From Herbaspirillum rhizosphaerae (lineage in GTDB: Bacteria; Pseudomonadota; Gammaproteobacteria; Burkholderiales; Burkholderiaceae_D), in the NCBI RefSeq assembly GCF_001189965.1, contig NZ_LFLU01000003.1, forward strand, positions 332,616-396,615: DNA of 64,000 nt. Direction: 5' to 3'. Of the stretch, positions 48,616 through 56,063 are shown piece by piece; positions within the stretch are counted from its first letter, which is position 1, and every line of letters begins with the position of its first letter. Made by a program: the position numbers and the translations under genes. A model generated the notes under the pieces. That model ran no database searches. It worked only from the letters and a program-made list of their open reading frames with translations, and was not told the DNA's origin.

Positions 48616-49107
48616 ATGAAAACTCTAAAATACTTACTGATCACCACTTGCATCATCATATGCACCGCCTGCGCCTCAGGAAGTCAAAAACCGGTTGTCG
48701 GTCCGGCAGCCACGTTGTACATATCGGATCCGGATTCATATGGTGTCTACGCGACTCTGGGTTTTACGGATTGCGGGATTTCCTTCATCAACGACTGCGA
48801 TCGCTCGAAGGGGTATGTCAAGGGAAGCAACAAGCAAAGTTCTGGATGGAAAATGTCTGCGCCGACTCCAGGCAGAGCAGTACTGCTCAATGCGGATTGG
48901 ATGGCAAGCAAGAGAGAAGTTTGTCATTTTGAGGCGATCTTTAAGCCCAAGCCCGACAATACCTATTTGCTTGTCGTATCGCTCATCAAACAGACGGAAT
49001 TCTGGAGTGCGGCCCAATGCAAGGCGGAGTTCCTCAATACAACGGATCCGGAGAACGTAGTGCCTGTCGAACTCTTTCCGTGCAAGCTCTATGCATTTTG
49101 TAAATAG
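48616..49107 (+). CDS. Predicted lipoprotein of unknown function
   Basis: A 163-aa protein with a lipoprotein signal: MKTLKYLLITTCIIICTAC with the lipidated Cys at 19. The mature part is Cys-rich (five Cys) and contains no domain I recognise. It is the first complete gene of the accessory array, lies on the plus strand like all the others, and has the AT-biased codon use of the region. An envelope location is likely; a periplasmic immunity-like role is speculation. Confidence 0.65.
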   Translation: MKTLKYLLITTCIIICTACASGSQKPVVGPAATLYISDPDSYGVYATLGFTDCGISFINDCDRSKGYVKGSNKQSSGWKMSAPTPGRAVLLNADWMASKREVCHFEAIFKPKPDNTYLLVVSLIKQTEFWSAAQCKAEFLNTTDPENVVPVELFPCKLYAFCK

Positions 49108-49327
49108 GATTTCTGTTTTACTGCTCAGTTGGGCGGAGCCTTGCTTATCCTGAGGACAAGTCCGCGACGGTGAAGCGCATCAACAGATATGCTGAGAGAT
49201 ACGCAGCTACGGTATTTGATTCTTGTAGCCAGGACAGTTTCGGTCAGCCTCCACTTGGGCATCACGCGCATAATCCTTTCGCTACTGTGGCACGTATGTT
49301 CACAATATTGGATGGCCTGACTGACAT

Positions 49328-49351
49328 GACGGCAATCGGCCAGCAACGGAC
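49328..49351 (+). repeat. Array repeat copy 1
   Basis: GACGGCAATCGGCCAGCAAC followed by GGAC matches the shared ~24-bp element (core CCGCAAYCGGCCAGAAGCGG) at most positions. It lies 22 bp before the small gene at 49374. An open frame that begins at 49170 reads straight through it, so that longer frame is probably not a real gene. Between 49108 and 49327 I see no convincing gene. Confidence 0.65.
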
Positions 49352-49373
49352 ATATAGATTTGTATTGCTACCT

Positions 49374-49559
49374 ATGACTCCTGAACAGCGAGCTGCACGA
49401 GTGCGAAAATTGGTCAGTTCGGCCAAGGCGCTATTGACATTACAGGTCGGACTTTTTGTTGGGGCTAGCCGCATTGAGAACGTGCTCCGAACCCTTGGTC
49501 CTGAGTTCGATACTAAGCACAAGATATTTTCAGAATTCGAGCGGAGTGTCTATCGCTGA
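49374..49559 (+). CDS. Small hypothetical protein, possibly truncated
   Basis: A 61-aa acidic/basic helical peptide (MTPEQRAARVRKLVSSAKAL...). The start is placed at ATG 49374, just after array repeat 1, although no good ribosome site is seen; the open frame continues upstream to 49170 through the repeat. It may be the surviving part of a longer gene. No family recognised. Confidence 0.45.
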   Translation: MTPEQRAARVRKLVSSAKALLTLQVGLFVGASRIENVLRTLGPEFDTKHKIFSEFERSVYR

Positions 49560-49671
49560 GTACAGAAGGAGAGTTCAAGGCAGGAGCTTACGAGCCCAGG
49601 GTTATCAGCCAAGATAGCAAGTGTTCGGAAACTGTGAAAATCCCACGGAGTAAGAAAGCAAATTAGACTTC

Positions 49672-49700
49672 GTCTCCGCAACGCCAGCCAGCCGCAGCGG
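49672..49700 (+). repeat. Possible degenerate array repeat
   Basis: GTCTCCGCAACGCC...GCCGCAGCGG resembles the array element only partly: the CCGCAA and GCGG ends are kept and the centre is altered. It lies where a copy would be expected, between the genes at 49374 and 49739. Confidence 0.3.
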
Positions 49701-49738
49701 AAAGAACAGAAAATATATGACTGAACCTTGCCTAGACT

Positions 49739-50011
49739 ATGTTTATTGTTGAGGATGAAATCCACTCAGAGTGGTGCGGAGAATTCAGCACCCGTAATGC
49801 GGCCATAGCAGCTCTCTTAGCACTTAGTAAGCTGCCGTGGAATAGCCCACTTAATGCCTGTCCATGCATGAGCTGGCAAACTTGCGGTCGTGACTATGCG
49901 CTCGTTGAATTCGATACCGCTTTCAATCCATGGGAAGAGCTATCCAGAACGCTGATTTTCTCAATTTCATCTAAGGGCATATCCTGGCACTCAAAGTTGC
50001 CGAATATATAG
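49739..50011 (+). CDS. Small conserved hypothetical protein
   Basis: A 90-aa protein: FIVEDEIHSEWCGEFST, PWNSPLNACPCMSWQTCGRDYALVEFDT and PWEELSRTLIFSIS. This pattern of W, C and EFDT residues belongs to a small family of stand-alone hypothetical proteins I have seen in many proteobacteria, of unknown function and often within immunity-gene clusters. It is acidic and soluble, as immunity proteins tend to be. It lies within the repeat-bounded array. Confidence 0.65.
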   Translation: MFIVEDEIHSEWCGEFSTRNAAIAALLALSKLPWNSPLNACPCMSWQTCGRDYALVEFDTAFNPWEELSRTLIFSISSKGISWHSKLPNI

Positions 50012-50085
50012 TTGCCATTGGTATGGAGGCTTAGAAAACATCCAACCAAGAACAGCGTGGGCGAGTGAGTCAGCTCGTTACCAAC

Positions 50086-50109
50086 GTCCGCAACCGGCCA
50101 ACACCGGCC
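50086..50109 (+). repeat. Array repeat copy 2
   Basis: GTCCGCAACCGGCCAACACC then GGCC. The left half is perfect, the right half altered (ACACC for GAAGC). It lies 22 bp before GTG 50131. A longer frame starting at 50065 would translate the repeat. Confidence 0.75.
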
Positions 50110-50130
50110 TTTGAACTAATTGGAGTTTTT

Positions 50131-50721
50131 GTGTCTGAAATTACCGAATTCATCGAACACTACACCCCTTCGGGGCATGAAAGAATTGCGTTCGCTTGGA
50201 ACGGGAAGCACGCCGAAGAATTTATCGACGCAAATCAATCGTTTCGCTGGACCGTTGTACAGGAATGCCTCGCGAATTCCGAGCGAGTGCCGTTGCCCCT
50301 GCTTGAAAATCTGTTTCTTGCCGATGCAGATTGGGCGGTACAGGCTTGGGGTGCACCAGGACATTTCGCACCGCTTGGGGGTGCATTGTTGGTTCGTGGC
50401 GGGAGCGCCGCGCTTGAGTCATTCTCAAAAGGTTTTAATGCGTCATTTGATACCTTTGGTGCTTGCCACGAAATTCAGCTTCCAGAGAGTTTATTGCCTT
50501 CGCTAATAACCTCAGTACATGAAATGCAAGAGCACGTCACGGATGAACATCAGACAGCTAGACTAGACAGCACGCTTGAACTATTTCAAAAGCTCCAACA
50601 ACCGAATGTGGCCACTGGTTGGGTGAAAATTGTACCTGGGACGGAAGTTTCGGATATTCAAATTGTAAGGCCTCGTTGGTACCGTAAGGCTTGGGAATGG
50701 TTTCTCCGTAAATCTAGCTAG
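50131..50721 (+). CDS. Hypothetical protein of the repeat-bounded array
   Basis: A 196-aa soluble, acidic protein of no family I recognise. GTG 50131 is preferred over GTG 50065 because GGAG lies 5 nt upstream and the longer frame would cross array repeat 2. It has several Trp and a basic C-terminal end (RPRWYRKAWEWFLRKSS). Repeats bound it on both sides (50086 and 50749). Immunity or accessory function is inferred only from context. Confidence 0.65.
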   Translation: MSEITEFIEHYTPSGHERIAFAWNGKHAEEFIDANQSFRWTVVQECLANSERVPLPLLENLFLADADWAVQAWGAPGHFAPLGGALLVRGGSAALESFSKGFNASFDTFGACHEIQLPESLLPSLITSVHEMQEHVTDEHQTARLDSTLELFQKLQQPNVATGWVKIVPGTEVSDIQIVRPRWYRKAWEWFLRKSS

Positions 50722-50748
50722 AGTTGGATGAAATCTGACGTTTTGGAC

Positions 50749-50772
50749 GGCCGCAATCGGCCAGAAGCAGTC
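50749..50772 (+). repeat. Array repeat copy 3
   Basis: GGCCGCAATCGGCCAGAAGC then AGTC, followed by ACTTCAACTTGAGGATAAAA and the ATG at 50793. From its right half onward this is the same sequence as at copy 9 (55439). Confidence 0.85.
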
Positions 50773-50792
50773 ACTTCAACTTGAGGATAAAA

Positions 50793-51329
50793 ATGGAGTC
50801 CATCTCGATTCTCGAACAGGAATATTTTCACCTTCGATTCGGTTGGGGGAATGGTTCAGGTTGCGTGAACTGGGCCATGAACCGGTTGCGTAACAATGAA
50901 GAAGGCGAAGACCTTGACATCATTCTTCTCGCCGCCGCTAGCGAAATGGATGATGTGCGTCCAATTGTAGAAACGCTTTTAGAGCGGTACTGCGGGACGG
51001 AGCGCTTAGCAGACGAATTTATTGCGGGAAAGTTTGTAGCGGCACTACGCATTGCCTATCTACATGGTTTCGAAACAATTCACTCATTGGACATGAAGTT
51101 CAGCAAGCTCTATTCGGAGTTGGGCTATGTAGATTGGCTAACAATGCTTAGTCGAAACTGCGAATACGCTATTGACATTTCAGAATTTGAAGTTCCCTTC
51201 GAAAAAGAATTCGATTACATTTCAAATCTTTGGACTGCAGCGAAAAACCTTCAAGAATTTAAAACTAGTTACAGTCGAGAGAAATCGAATCAACACGACG
51301 TTTTTTCAAAAAACGCACCTGAAATTTAA
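50793..51329 (+). CDS. Array hypothetical protein, copy A of a duplicated gene
   Basis: A 178-aa acidic, Trp-containing soluble protein (FGWGNGSGCVNWAMNRL, DLDIILLAAASEMDD, LSRNCEYAIDISEFEVPFEKEF). ATG 50793 follows GAGGA. A second copy lies at 55483; the two proteins differ at about 11 of 178 positions and the surrounding DNA is alike from the right half of the upstream repeat to the end of the downstream one, with no insertions or deletions. No named domain recognised. Acidic composition and CdiA context suggest an immunity-type role, unproven. Confidence 0.75.
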   Translation: MESISILEQEYFHLRFGWGNGSGCVNWAMNRLRNNEEGEDLDIILLAAASEMDDVRPIVETLLERYCGTERLADEFIAGKFVAALRIAYLHGFETIHSLDMKFSKLYSELGYVDWLTMLSRNCEYAIDISEFEVPFEKEFDYISNLWTAAKNLQEFKTSYSREKSNQHDVFSKNAPEI

Positions 51330-51349
51330 ATCGAATCGGCTCGACGACC

Positions 51350-51373
51350 GTCCGCAACCGGCCAGAAACGGTC
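51350..51373 (+). repeat. Array repeat copy 4
   Basis: GTCCGCAACCGGCCAGAAAC then GGTC, 21 bp after the stop of the duplicated gene and preceded by ATCGGCTCGACGACC. Copy 10 (56040) has the same left flank. Confidence 0.88.
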
Positions 51374-51415
51374 AATCTCAGAGTGATTTTTCTTAATAGA
51401 TTTCCTTAATACACC

Positions 51416-51817
51416 ATGACCGTCGCTGCGCATTCCTTGACCTCCTTTACATTTCCAGATGAAACAGAGATCGATCTGATTGAACGGCGAGGAGAAGGTA
51501 CTTTGAAAATCTACGTTAGTGACCTGAAAAAGCAGTCTGGGCGCTGCGTAACATTTCACTTTGCAATTAGCGTCCGGATAGCCGATGAGCGTGATTTAAT
51601 GGAATATTGGCCTGTCTGCTCGACACCGGCAGGATGGTTATTTCGGGTTCTTGACGGAGGATGGTTAGCGCAAGAGCTTAATCGGCCCGGAAGCATCTCA
51701 CCAAAAATAGATCCTGATATCAAAGAGTATTTGATCACGGGAATTCATGACTGCGTATCTGTATTGAGCATAGAAGAGCCGGTATTGTCTGAGTATCATC
51801 CATATCGACGCGTGTAA
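51416..51817 (+). CDS. Hypothetical protein of the repeat-bounded array
   Basis: A 133-aa acidic soluble protein: beta-rich start (SLTSFTFPDETEIDLIERRGEGTLKIYVSD), then W/Y-rich centre (EYWPVCSTPAGWLFRVLDGGW) and a C-terminal IKEYLITGIHDCVSVLS. Similar small proteins occur in polymorphic-toxin immunity clusters, but I cannot give a family name. It begins 42 bp after repeat 4 and ends 8 bp before repeat 5. Confidence 0.65.
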   Translation: MTVAAHSLTSFTFPDETEIDLIERRGEGTLKIYVSDLKKQSGRCVTFHFAISVRIADERDLMEYWPVCSTPAGWLFRVLDGGWLAQELNRPGSISPKIDPDIKEYLITGIHDCVSVLSIEEPVLSEYHPYRRV

Positions 51818-51825
51818 TCGTCAAG

Positions 51826-51849
51826 GGCAGCAATCGGCCAGAAGCGGAC
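51826..51849 (+). repeat. Array repeat copy 5
   Basis: GGCAGCAATCGGCCAGAAGC then GGAC, only 8 bp after the preceding stop codon. Confidence 0.8.
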
Positions 51850-51930
51850 AGCCTCATAGTGAGAACTACGGGCAAAAATTCTTCAGCAAGCATTGGTCTT
51901 TACATATTTAGTTTCCTTGAGATTTAAGTT

Positions 51931-52542
51931 ATGAAATCTGTAGTTAGCAGTGATAACCCTGACAAATCGTTTTTCGGTCTTGATATTGCAGCGGCCAAAT
52001 CACCGCGCTTCCTCGTCGTTCTGGGTGTGTTTTCAATGATCGCGGGATTTATCGTGACAACGGGATTTAAAGACGCTTACTTGGGACTTTTGATATGGTT
52101 ACTTACATCCGATAATGGGAGGTTGGTGCTACCTTCGCAAACACCCTTTACCCCATTAATGTTGCACTGGAAGGTATGGTTCATCTGTTTTTCCTTCGTG
52201 TTTATTCCAATGGTGGCAGCAACGCTAACTTTAAGAACTACGACACAGCGCCTTTGGATCGCAGTCGGAATTTTTTTGGTGTCGATTGCTAGTGCCGCAG
52301 CAATTTTTTCACTATATCGAGTCTATCTACAACAAAAGATTACGGTTGCGATTGTCGCTGAAGGTACGGTATCTAAATTGATAACTGTGCCGCGTGCGGA
52401 GGTAACACAATTCCTAGATGTCCCCATAATTAGCCTGTCGGTGGGTGCATCTGTATTGATCGCTATTGCTTATATATTTATTGCTATGCGAAGTATGCCA
52501 AGGGGGCCTCACGCTCACGTTGGGAACGCAAGAGGCCGCTAA
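51931..52542 (+). CDS. Hypothetical membrane protein whose 3' end enters a repeat
   Basis: A 203-aa inner-membrane protein with four likely helices (about 28-46, 78-98, 108-128, 168-188). No family recognised. Its last residues (GPHAHVGNARGR) and stop TAA are encoded by, or adjoin, array repeat 6, so the original C-terminus may have been replaced when the repeat joined here. A membrane-bound immunity protein against a pore-forming or membrane toxin is one possibility. Confidence 0.6.
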   Translation: MKSVVSSDNPDKSFFGLDIAAAKSPRFLVVLGVFSMIAGFIVTTGFKDAYLGLLIWLLTSDNGRLVLPSQTPFTPLMLHWKVWFICFSFVFIPMVAATLTLRTTTQRLWIAVGIFLVSIASAAAIFSLYRVYLQQKITVAIVAEGTVSKLITVPRAEVTQFLDVPIISLSVGASVLIAIAYIFIAMRSMPRGPHAHVGNARGR

Positions 52543-52557
52543 CGGCCAGAAGAAGAA
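52534..52557 (+). repeat. Array repeat copy 6 (divergent)
   Basis: GGCCGCTAACGGCCAGAAGA then AGAA. The centre CGGCCAGAAG is kept while the right arm is degraded. Its TAA ends the preceding membrane-protein gene. Confidence 0.6.
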
Positions 52558-52587
52558 ATTGTTGATTTGAACTTTTTTGGGGAAGTG

Positions 52588-52899
52588 ATGGGAATTGACG
52601 TGGCTTGGATAACCGAGCGCCATGAGCCAATACAGGAGGTGTTCGACCCCCGGGGATACTTGACTGCATTGGCCATATCCACATGGCCAAGCTTGACCTC
52701 AACATGCGTACGCTTCATTGACCCTTGGGGTAATACCGTCTTTAACAGAACCCAGATTCCGGTGCTGTTAAGTGAACTTCGTTCTGTCAGGCAGGACACC
52801 TCTGATAAAGAAACACGCGCGCATCTAGAGAAGGTTGTTCGTTTAATAGAACGGGCAGTCGATAGAACACATACTTATATAAAATTCACCGGCGACTAA
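52588..52899 (+). CDS. Small conserved hypothetical protein
   Basis: A 103-aa soluble protein starting at ATG 52588 behind GGGGAAG. The sequence GIDVAWITERHEPIQEV, FIDPWGNTVFNRTQIPVLLSEL and RTHTYIKFTGD is that of a widely distributed family of stand-alone hypothetical proteins found in many proteobacteria. Function unknown; these often sit in variable loci. Confidence 0.7.
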   Translation: MGIDVAWITERHEPIQEVFDPRGYLTALAISTWPSLTSTCVRFIDPWGNTVFNRTQIPVLLSELRSVRQDTSDKETRAHLEKVVRLIERAVDRTHTYIKFTGD

Positions 52900-52944
52900 C
52901 GCTGGAATTTGGCGCTATTGCTTAGGCGTTGAAAATAGTCGAAT

Positions 52945-52968
52945 GTCTGTAATCGGCTAGGAGCGGTC
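52945..52968 (+). repeat. Array repeat copy 7
   Basis: GTCTGTAATCGGCTAGGAGC then GGTC. About 20 of 24 positions fit the others. Confidence 0.7.
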
Positions 52969-53100
52969 GCTCCATAACGGACATCAGACTAATTCATGCC
53001 GAGCTTTTTTTAATTCTTACATTAATCGCCCGCAACAACGTTCGCGATGAGAAAAGAAAAAATTAACAAATTTCAAGCGTGTTTTTAAGGAGAAATAGTG

Positions 53101-53802
53101 ATGGGGCGCAAGTTTCAAAAAAAGATCGTGAGCTTAGGAATTGTTCTGGCACTTGGGGCAATGCCGGTGCTTGCGCAGCAATACACGCTTTCTGGAAAAA
53201 CTTATGAGATGACCTGGCCCAATGGCGGCTGGGATGGAAAGTATGCATTCCCAGGAGTCTTCTGCGTGGCGTTCCCCACGCCAGACAGGGCGAAGAGAAT
53301 GGTGACCGGAATGTTCAATCGTAATGCGATTCATCTGGTACGCACGATTTACGATCAGCAAATTATGGCTGCGATTGCGGTATCTGTCGTTCCCGAGGGG
53401 CGCGATGCGGAAGCGGAAATCACCAAATTAGCGGACATGTATCGCCAGGGCGAAAGCGCCTCCGGGCGCAGCTTCGGAGTGGAGCGTTTGACCACCGGCT
53501 TTGGCCCGACGCTGGGCTTGAAAATGAAAGATATTGCGCCTGAGTCGAGAAACGGTCCGTTCCCGTTAAATATCGGTGCCTTCTATAACCCCGCCAAGCA
53601 ACCCATAGAATCGCTGTCCGTCCATCGTGTGTTTGTTAGGGGACCCGACCGTATCGAGGTCGCGGTTTTTCAGATGGCGCCGCAGCCAGCCGTGGCGGAG
53701 ACCGAAGCAGAGATGACGCGCCGTCTGACAGACTTGGCGGACAAGTTGGTCACATCTTTGCAATCTTGTACATCGACAATGCCTGTGCGAACACGGCAGT
53801 GA
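53101..53802 (+). CDS. Exported hypothetical protein
   Basis: A 233-aa protein with a clear signal peptide (FQKKIVSLGIVLALGAMPVLA), so periplasmic or secreted. AAGGAG lies 8 nt before ATG 53101; a GTG three bases earlier is also possible. The mature part is mixed alpha/beta and has no motif I recognise. Codon use is closer to the core genome than that of its neighbours. It is bounded by repeats 7 and 8. Confidence 0.65.
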   Translation: MGRKFQKKIVSLGIVLALGAMPVLAQQYTLSGKTYEMTWPNGGWDGKYAFPGVFCVAFPTPDRAKRMVTGMFNRNAIHLVRTIYDQQIMAAIAVSVVPEGRDAEAEITKLADMYRQGESASGRSFGVERLTTGFGPTLGLKMKDIAPESRNGPFPLNIGAFYNPAKQPIESLSVHRVFVRGPDRIEVAVFQMAPQPAVAETEAEMTRRLTDLADKLVTSLQSCTSTMPVRTRQ

Positions 53803-53868
53803 AATTCTTTCGCGGCAGCGCCGGCTGCCCCGAATAAAACACATTTGATTGGACAAGAAGTAGTATCC

Positions 53869-53892
53869 GTCCGCAACCGGCCAGAAGCTGTC
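53869..53892 (+). repeat. Array repeat copy 8
   Basis: GTCCGCAACCGGCCAGAAGC then TGTC, 67 bp after the preceding stop codon. It matches the core at all but one position. Confidence 0.88.
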
Positions 53893-54211
53893 TTTGAATA
53901 GGCACGAAATTAATCACGGATACGATAAAGATGAAGCGCCGCAGAGCTTTACCAAAAAATCGAAAAGGCCACCGCTTCCTAGTCGACGCTGACTGAAACG
54001 ACCCAGGAAATCAATAATCATCGGCATTTCAATTTTAAGAATTTCGCACGAGCAACTCTTCGGGCAAGCTCTTTTCCCTCTTGCACAACGTGACAAATAA
54101 TTAGAAGATAAGCGCGCTGTATATGCTTCGACAGACGCAAAGACGGCGCCGTTCTGTCCCGTCCTGAAAAAATGGCGGCAGCCCACAGGAACTCGTTAAA
54201 ACCAATAAATA
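53893..54211. other. Gap between repeat 8 and the diguanylate cyclase gene
   Basis: 319 bp. A 32-codon plus-strand frame from TTG 53894 (ending ...TKKSKRPPLPSRR) may be the remnant of a cassette gene, as it starts right behind the repeat. The rest carries the upstream region of the cyclase gene; no strong promoter or full gene is seen. Confidence 0.4.
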
Positions 54212-55342
54212 ATGACAAACGTTCCGCCGACGATCACCGACCAGCTTGTATCCCCCTATGACGCGGCGATTCGCGCCGATAGGCTTTCACTTCTTTTTCG
54301 TCAGTCTTTCCCGGCTCTTTTTCTGAGTCTGCTGATCGCCTGCATCATGTGCTGGACACTGTGGGGAAGCGTTTCGCCGCACGCTGCCTATGCATGGATT
54401 AGCGTGCTTAGTGTAAGCACACTTATCCGCCTGATCATGTTCCTGCGTTATTTTGAGGCTAGCCCTCAGGGGCCGCAGATTCTGGCCTGGGAACGTCCGT
54501 ATGCGGTAACGCTCATGCTGTCCTCGCTTATATGGGGACTGGGGGCGCTGTATCTGATACACGAATGCAAAACGATGCAACAGGGTATTGTGCTGTTCTT
54601 CCTGGCCGGTATGCTCGGTGGCAGCATGGTTACCTACGCCTCTCATCGCGTAATGACAATCTGCGCGATGAGCTCCGTGATGTTACCCAGCACATTATGG
54701 CTGTACATCCAGCCGGGCCAGGCCGCACTTGGCATGGCGATCGCTTCCACCGTCATGATGGCCACCGCATTTCTGGGGACAAAAGTACTTTCAAACGCCA
54801 TGCAAAGTAGCCTGTTACTGAGTTATCAGTTGCAACACGCCCGCGATATAGCAGAAAACATGGCCCGTACCGATGCCCTCACCGGCATCTTCAACCGGCG
54901 AGCCTTCGTCGAATGCGGCGCACAGGCAATTCGGCTGTGCGAACGCAACGCGCATCCAGTCAGCATCCTGCTGATCGATATCGATTTTTTCAAACACGTC
55001 AATGACACCCATGGCCACGGCGCCGGCGATCTTGTCCTGAAAAAAATGGGGCATTTGCTCGAATCGCGATTCCGTAAAACGGATATATGCGGCCGCTTCG
55101 GCGGGGAAGAGTTTGCCGTATTACTGCCGAATACGGAGGTCGCCGCTGCCAAAATACTTGCCGATAAATTTCGACAAGCCGTTGCCGACACGGCGATTCC
55201 CTGGCAAACAGAAAATCTCGGCGTGACCATCAGCATCGGCGTCGCTGCCGATAGCTACGATCTGGAATCGCTGCTGCAACGTGCGGATATGGCGATGTAT
55301 CAGGCAAAGGCGAGTGGACGGAACGCCATGGTTTGTTTCTAG
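54212..55342 (+). CDS. Diguanylate cyclase with membrane N-terminus
   Basis: A 376-aa protein that makes cyclic di-GMP from two GTP. The N-terminal ~200 residues hold about six hydrophobic helices (sensor region). The GGDEF domain starts near ARTDALTGIFNRRAF; the active-site motif is GRFGGEEFAVLL (~296), and an inhibitory I-site RKTD lies five residues ahead of it, so product inhibition is likely. Full length, with all key residues kept. It is the only gene of a known regulatory class within the repeat-bounded array. Confidence 0.9.
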   Translation: MTNVPPTITDQLVSPYDAAIRADRLSLLFRQSFPALFLSLLIACIMCWTLWGSVSPHAAYAWISVLSVSTLIRLIMFLRYFEASPQGPQILAWERPYAVTLMLSSLIWGLGALYLIHECKTMQQGIVLFFLAGMLGGSMVTYASHRVMTICAMSSVMLPSTLWLYIQPGQAALGMAIASTVMMATAFLGTKVLSNAMQSSLLLSYQLQHARDIAENMARTDALTGIFNRRAFVECGAQAIRLCERNAHPVSILLIDIDFFKHVNDTHGHGAGDLVLKKMGHLLESRFRKTDICGRFGGEEFAVLLPNTEVAAAKILADKFRQAVADTAIPWQTENLGVTISIGVAADSYDLESLLQRADMAMYQAKASGRNAMVCF

Positions 55343-55438
55343 CCACGGCCCCGCATTGATCGTAAGCCCCTCCTCATAACTCGCAATTCGCAGCACAACA
55401 TGACGTTGCTTGCGTGACTTGGTCGCTTTTGTCTTAAC

Positions 55439-55462
55439 GGCAGGTTCCTGCCAGAAGCAGTC
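55439..55462 (+). repeat. Array repeat copy 9 (chimeric)
   Basis: GGCAGGTTCCTGCCAGAAGC then AGTC. The right half (CCAGAAGCAGTC and the next 27 bases) matches copy 3 except for one base, while the left half is different and forms its own dyad GGCAGG-TT-CCTGCC. The duplication of the 178-aa gene therefore appears to begin inside the repeat. Confidence 0.75.
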
Positions 55463-55482
55463 GCTTCAACTTGAGGATAAAA

Positions 55483-56019
55483 ATGGAGTCCATCTCGATT
55501 CTCGAACAGGAATATTTTCACCTTCGATTTGGTTGGGGGAATGGTTCAGGTTGCGTGAACTGGGCCATGAACCGGTTGCGTAACAATGAAGAAGGAGAAG
55601 ACCTTGACATCATTCTTCTCGCCGCCGCTAGCGAAATGGATGATGTGCGTCCAATTGTAGAAACACTTTTAGAGCGTTACTGCGGAACGGATCGCTTAGC
55701 CGACGAATTCATTGCGGGAAAGTTTGTAGCGGCACTACGCATTGCCTATCTACATGGTTTCGAAACAATTCACTCATTGGATATGAAGCTGAGCAAGCTC
55801 TATTCGGAGTTGGCCTATGTAGATTGGCTAACAATGCTTAGTCGAAACTGCGAATACGCGACTGATATTTCAGAGTTTGAAGTTCCCTTCGAAAAAGAAT
55901 TTTTTTACATTTCCAATCTTTGGACTGCAGCGGAAAGCCTTCAAGAATTTAAAGCTAGTTACAGTCGAGAGAAATCGAATCAACACGACGTTTTTTTCAA
56001 AACCACACCTGAAATTTAA
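55483..56019 (+). CDS. Array hypothetical protein, copy B of the duplicated gene
   Basis: A 178-aa protein nearly identical to the one at 50793, with roughly 11 substitutions (for example G-to-A in YSELAYVDW, D-to-F in KEFFYIS, S-to-F near the C-terminus). The ribosome site (GAGGA) and leader are preserved. Most changes lie in the C-terminal third, suggesting relaxed or diversifying change there. Both copies are intact. Confidence 0.75.
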   Translation: MESISILEQEYFHLRFGWGNGSGCVNWAMNRLRNNEEGEDLDIILLAAASEMDDVRPIVETLLERYCGTDRLADEFIAGKFVAALRIAYLHGFETIHSLDMKLSKLYSELAYVDWLTMLSRNCEYATDISEFEVPFEKEFFYISNLWTAAESLQEFKASYSREKSNQHDVFFKTTPEI

Positions 56020-56039
56020 AGCTCATCGGCTCGACGACC

Positions 56040-56063
56040 GTCCGCAATCGGCCAGAAATGGAC
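56040..56063 (+). repeat. Array repeat copy 10
   Basis: GTCCGCAATCGGCCAGAAAT then GGAC, with the same left flank (TCGGCTCGACGACC) as copy 4. This is the right-most copy; the sulfur operon follows. Confidence 0.88.

Noticed and set aside
49170..49373. Upstream extension of the 61-aa gene (GTG 49170)
   Set aside because: The extended frame would translate through an array repeat, as does a similar extension at 50065; in better-supported units the gene starts after the repeat.
53914..54186. 90-codon minus-strand frame before the diguanylate cyclase
   Set aside because: No ribosome site, basic Cys-rich composition without recognisable motifs; it covers the probable upstream region of the cyclase gene.
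49328..56063. Integron with attC sites
   Set aside because: The repeats lack the RYYYAAC/GTTRRRY attC core sites and are only ~24 bp, and there is no IntI-type gene or attI in the window. The resemblance is in layout only.
49328..56063. CRISPR array
   Set aside because: Spacing between copies is irregular (about 350 bp to 1.6 kb) and the intervals are genes, not 30-40-bp spacers; no cas genes.
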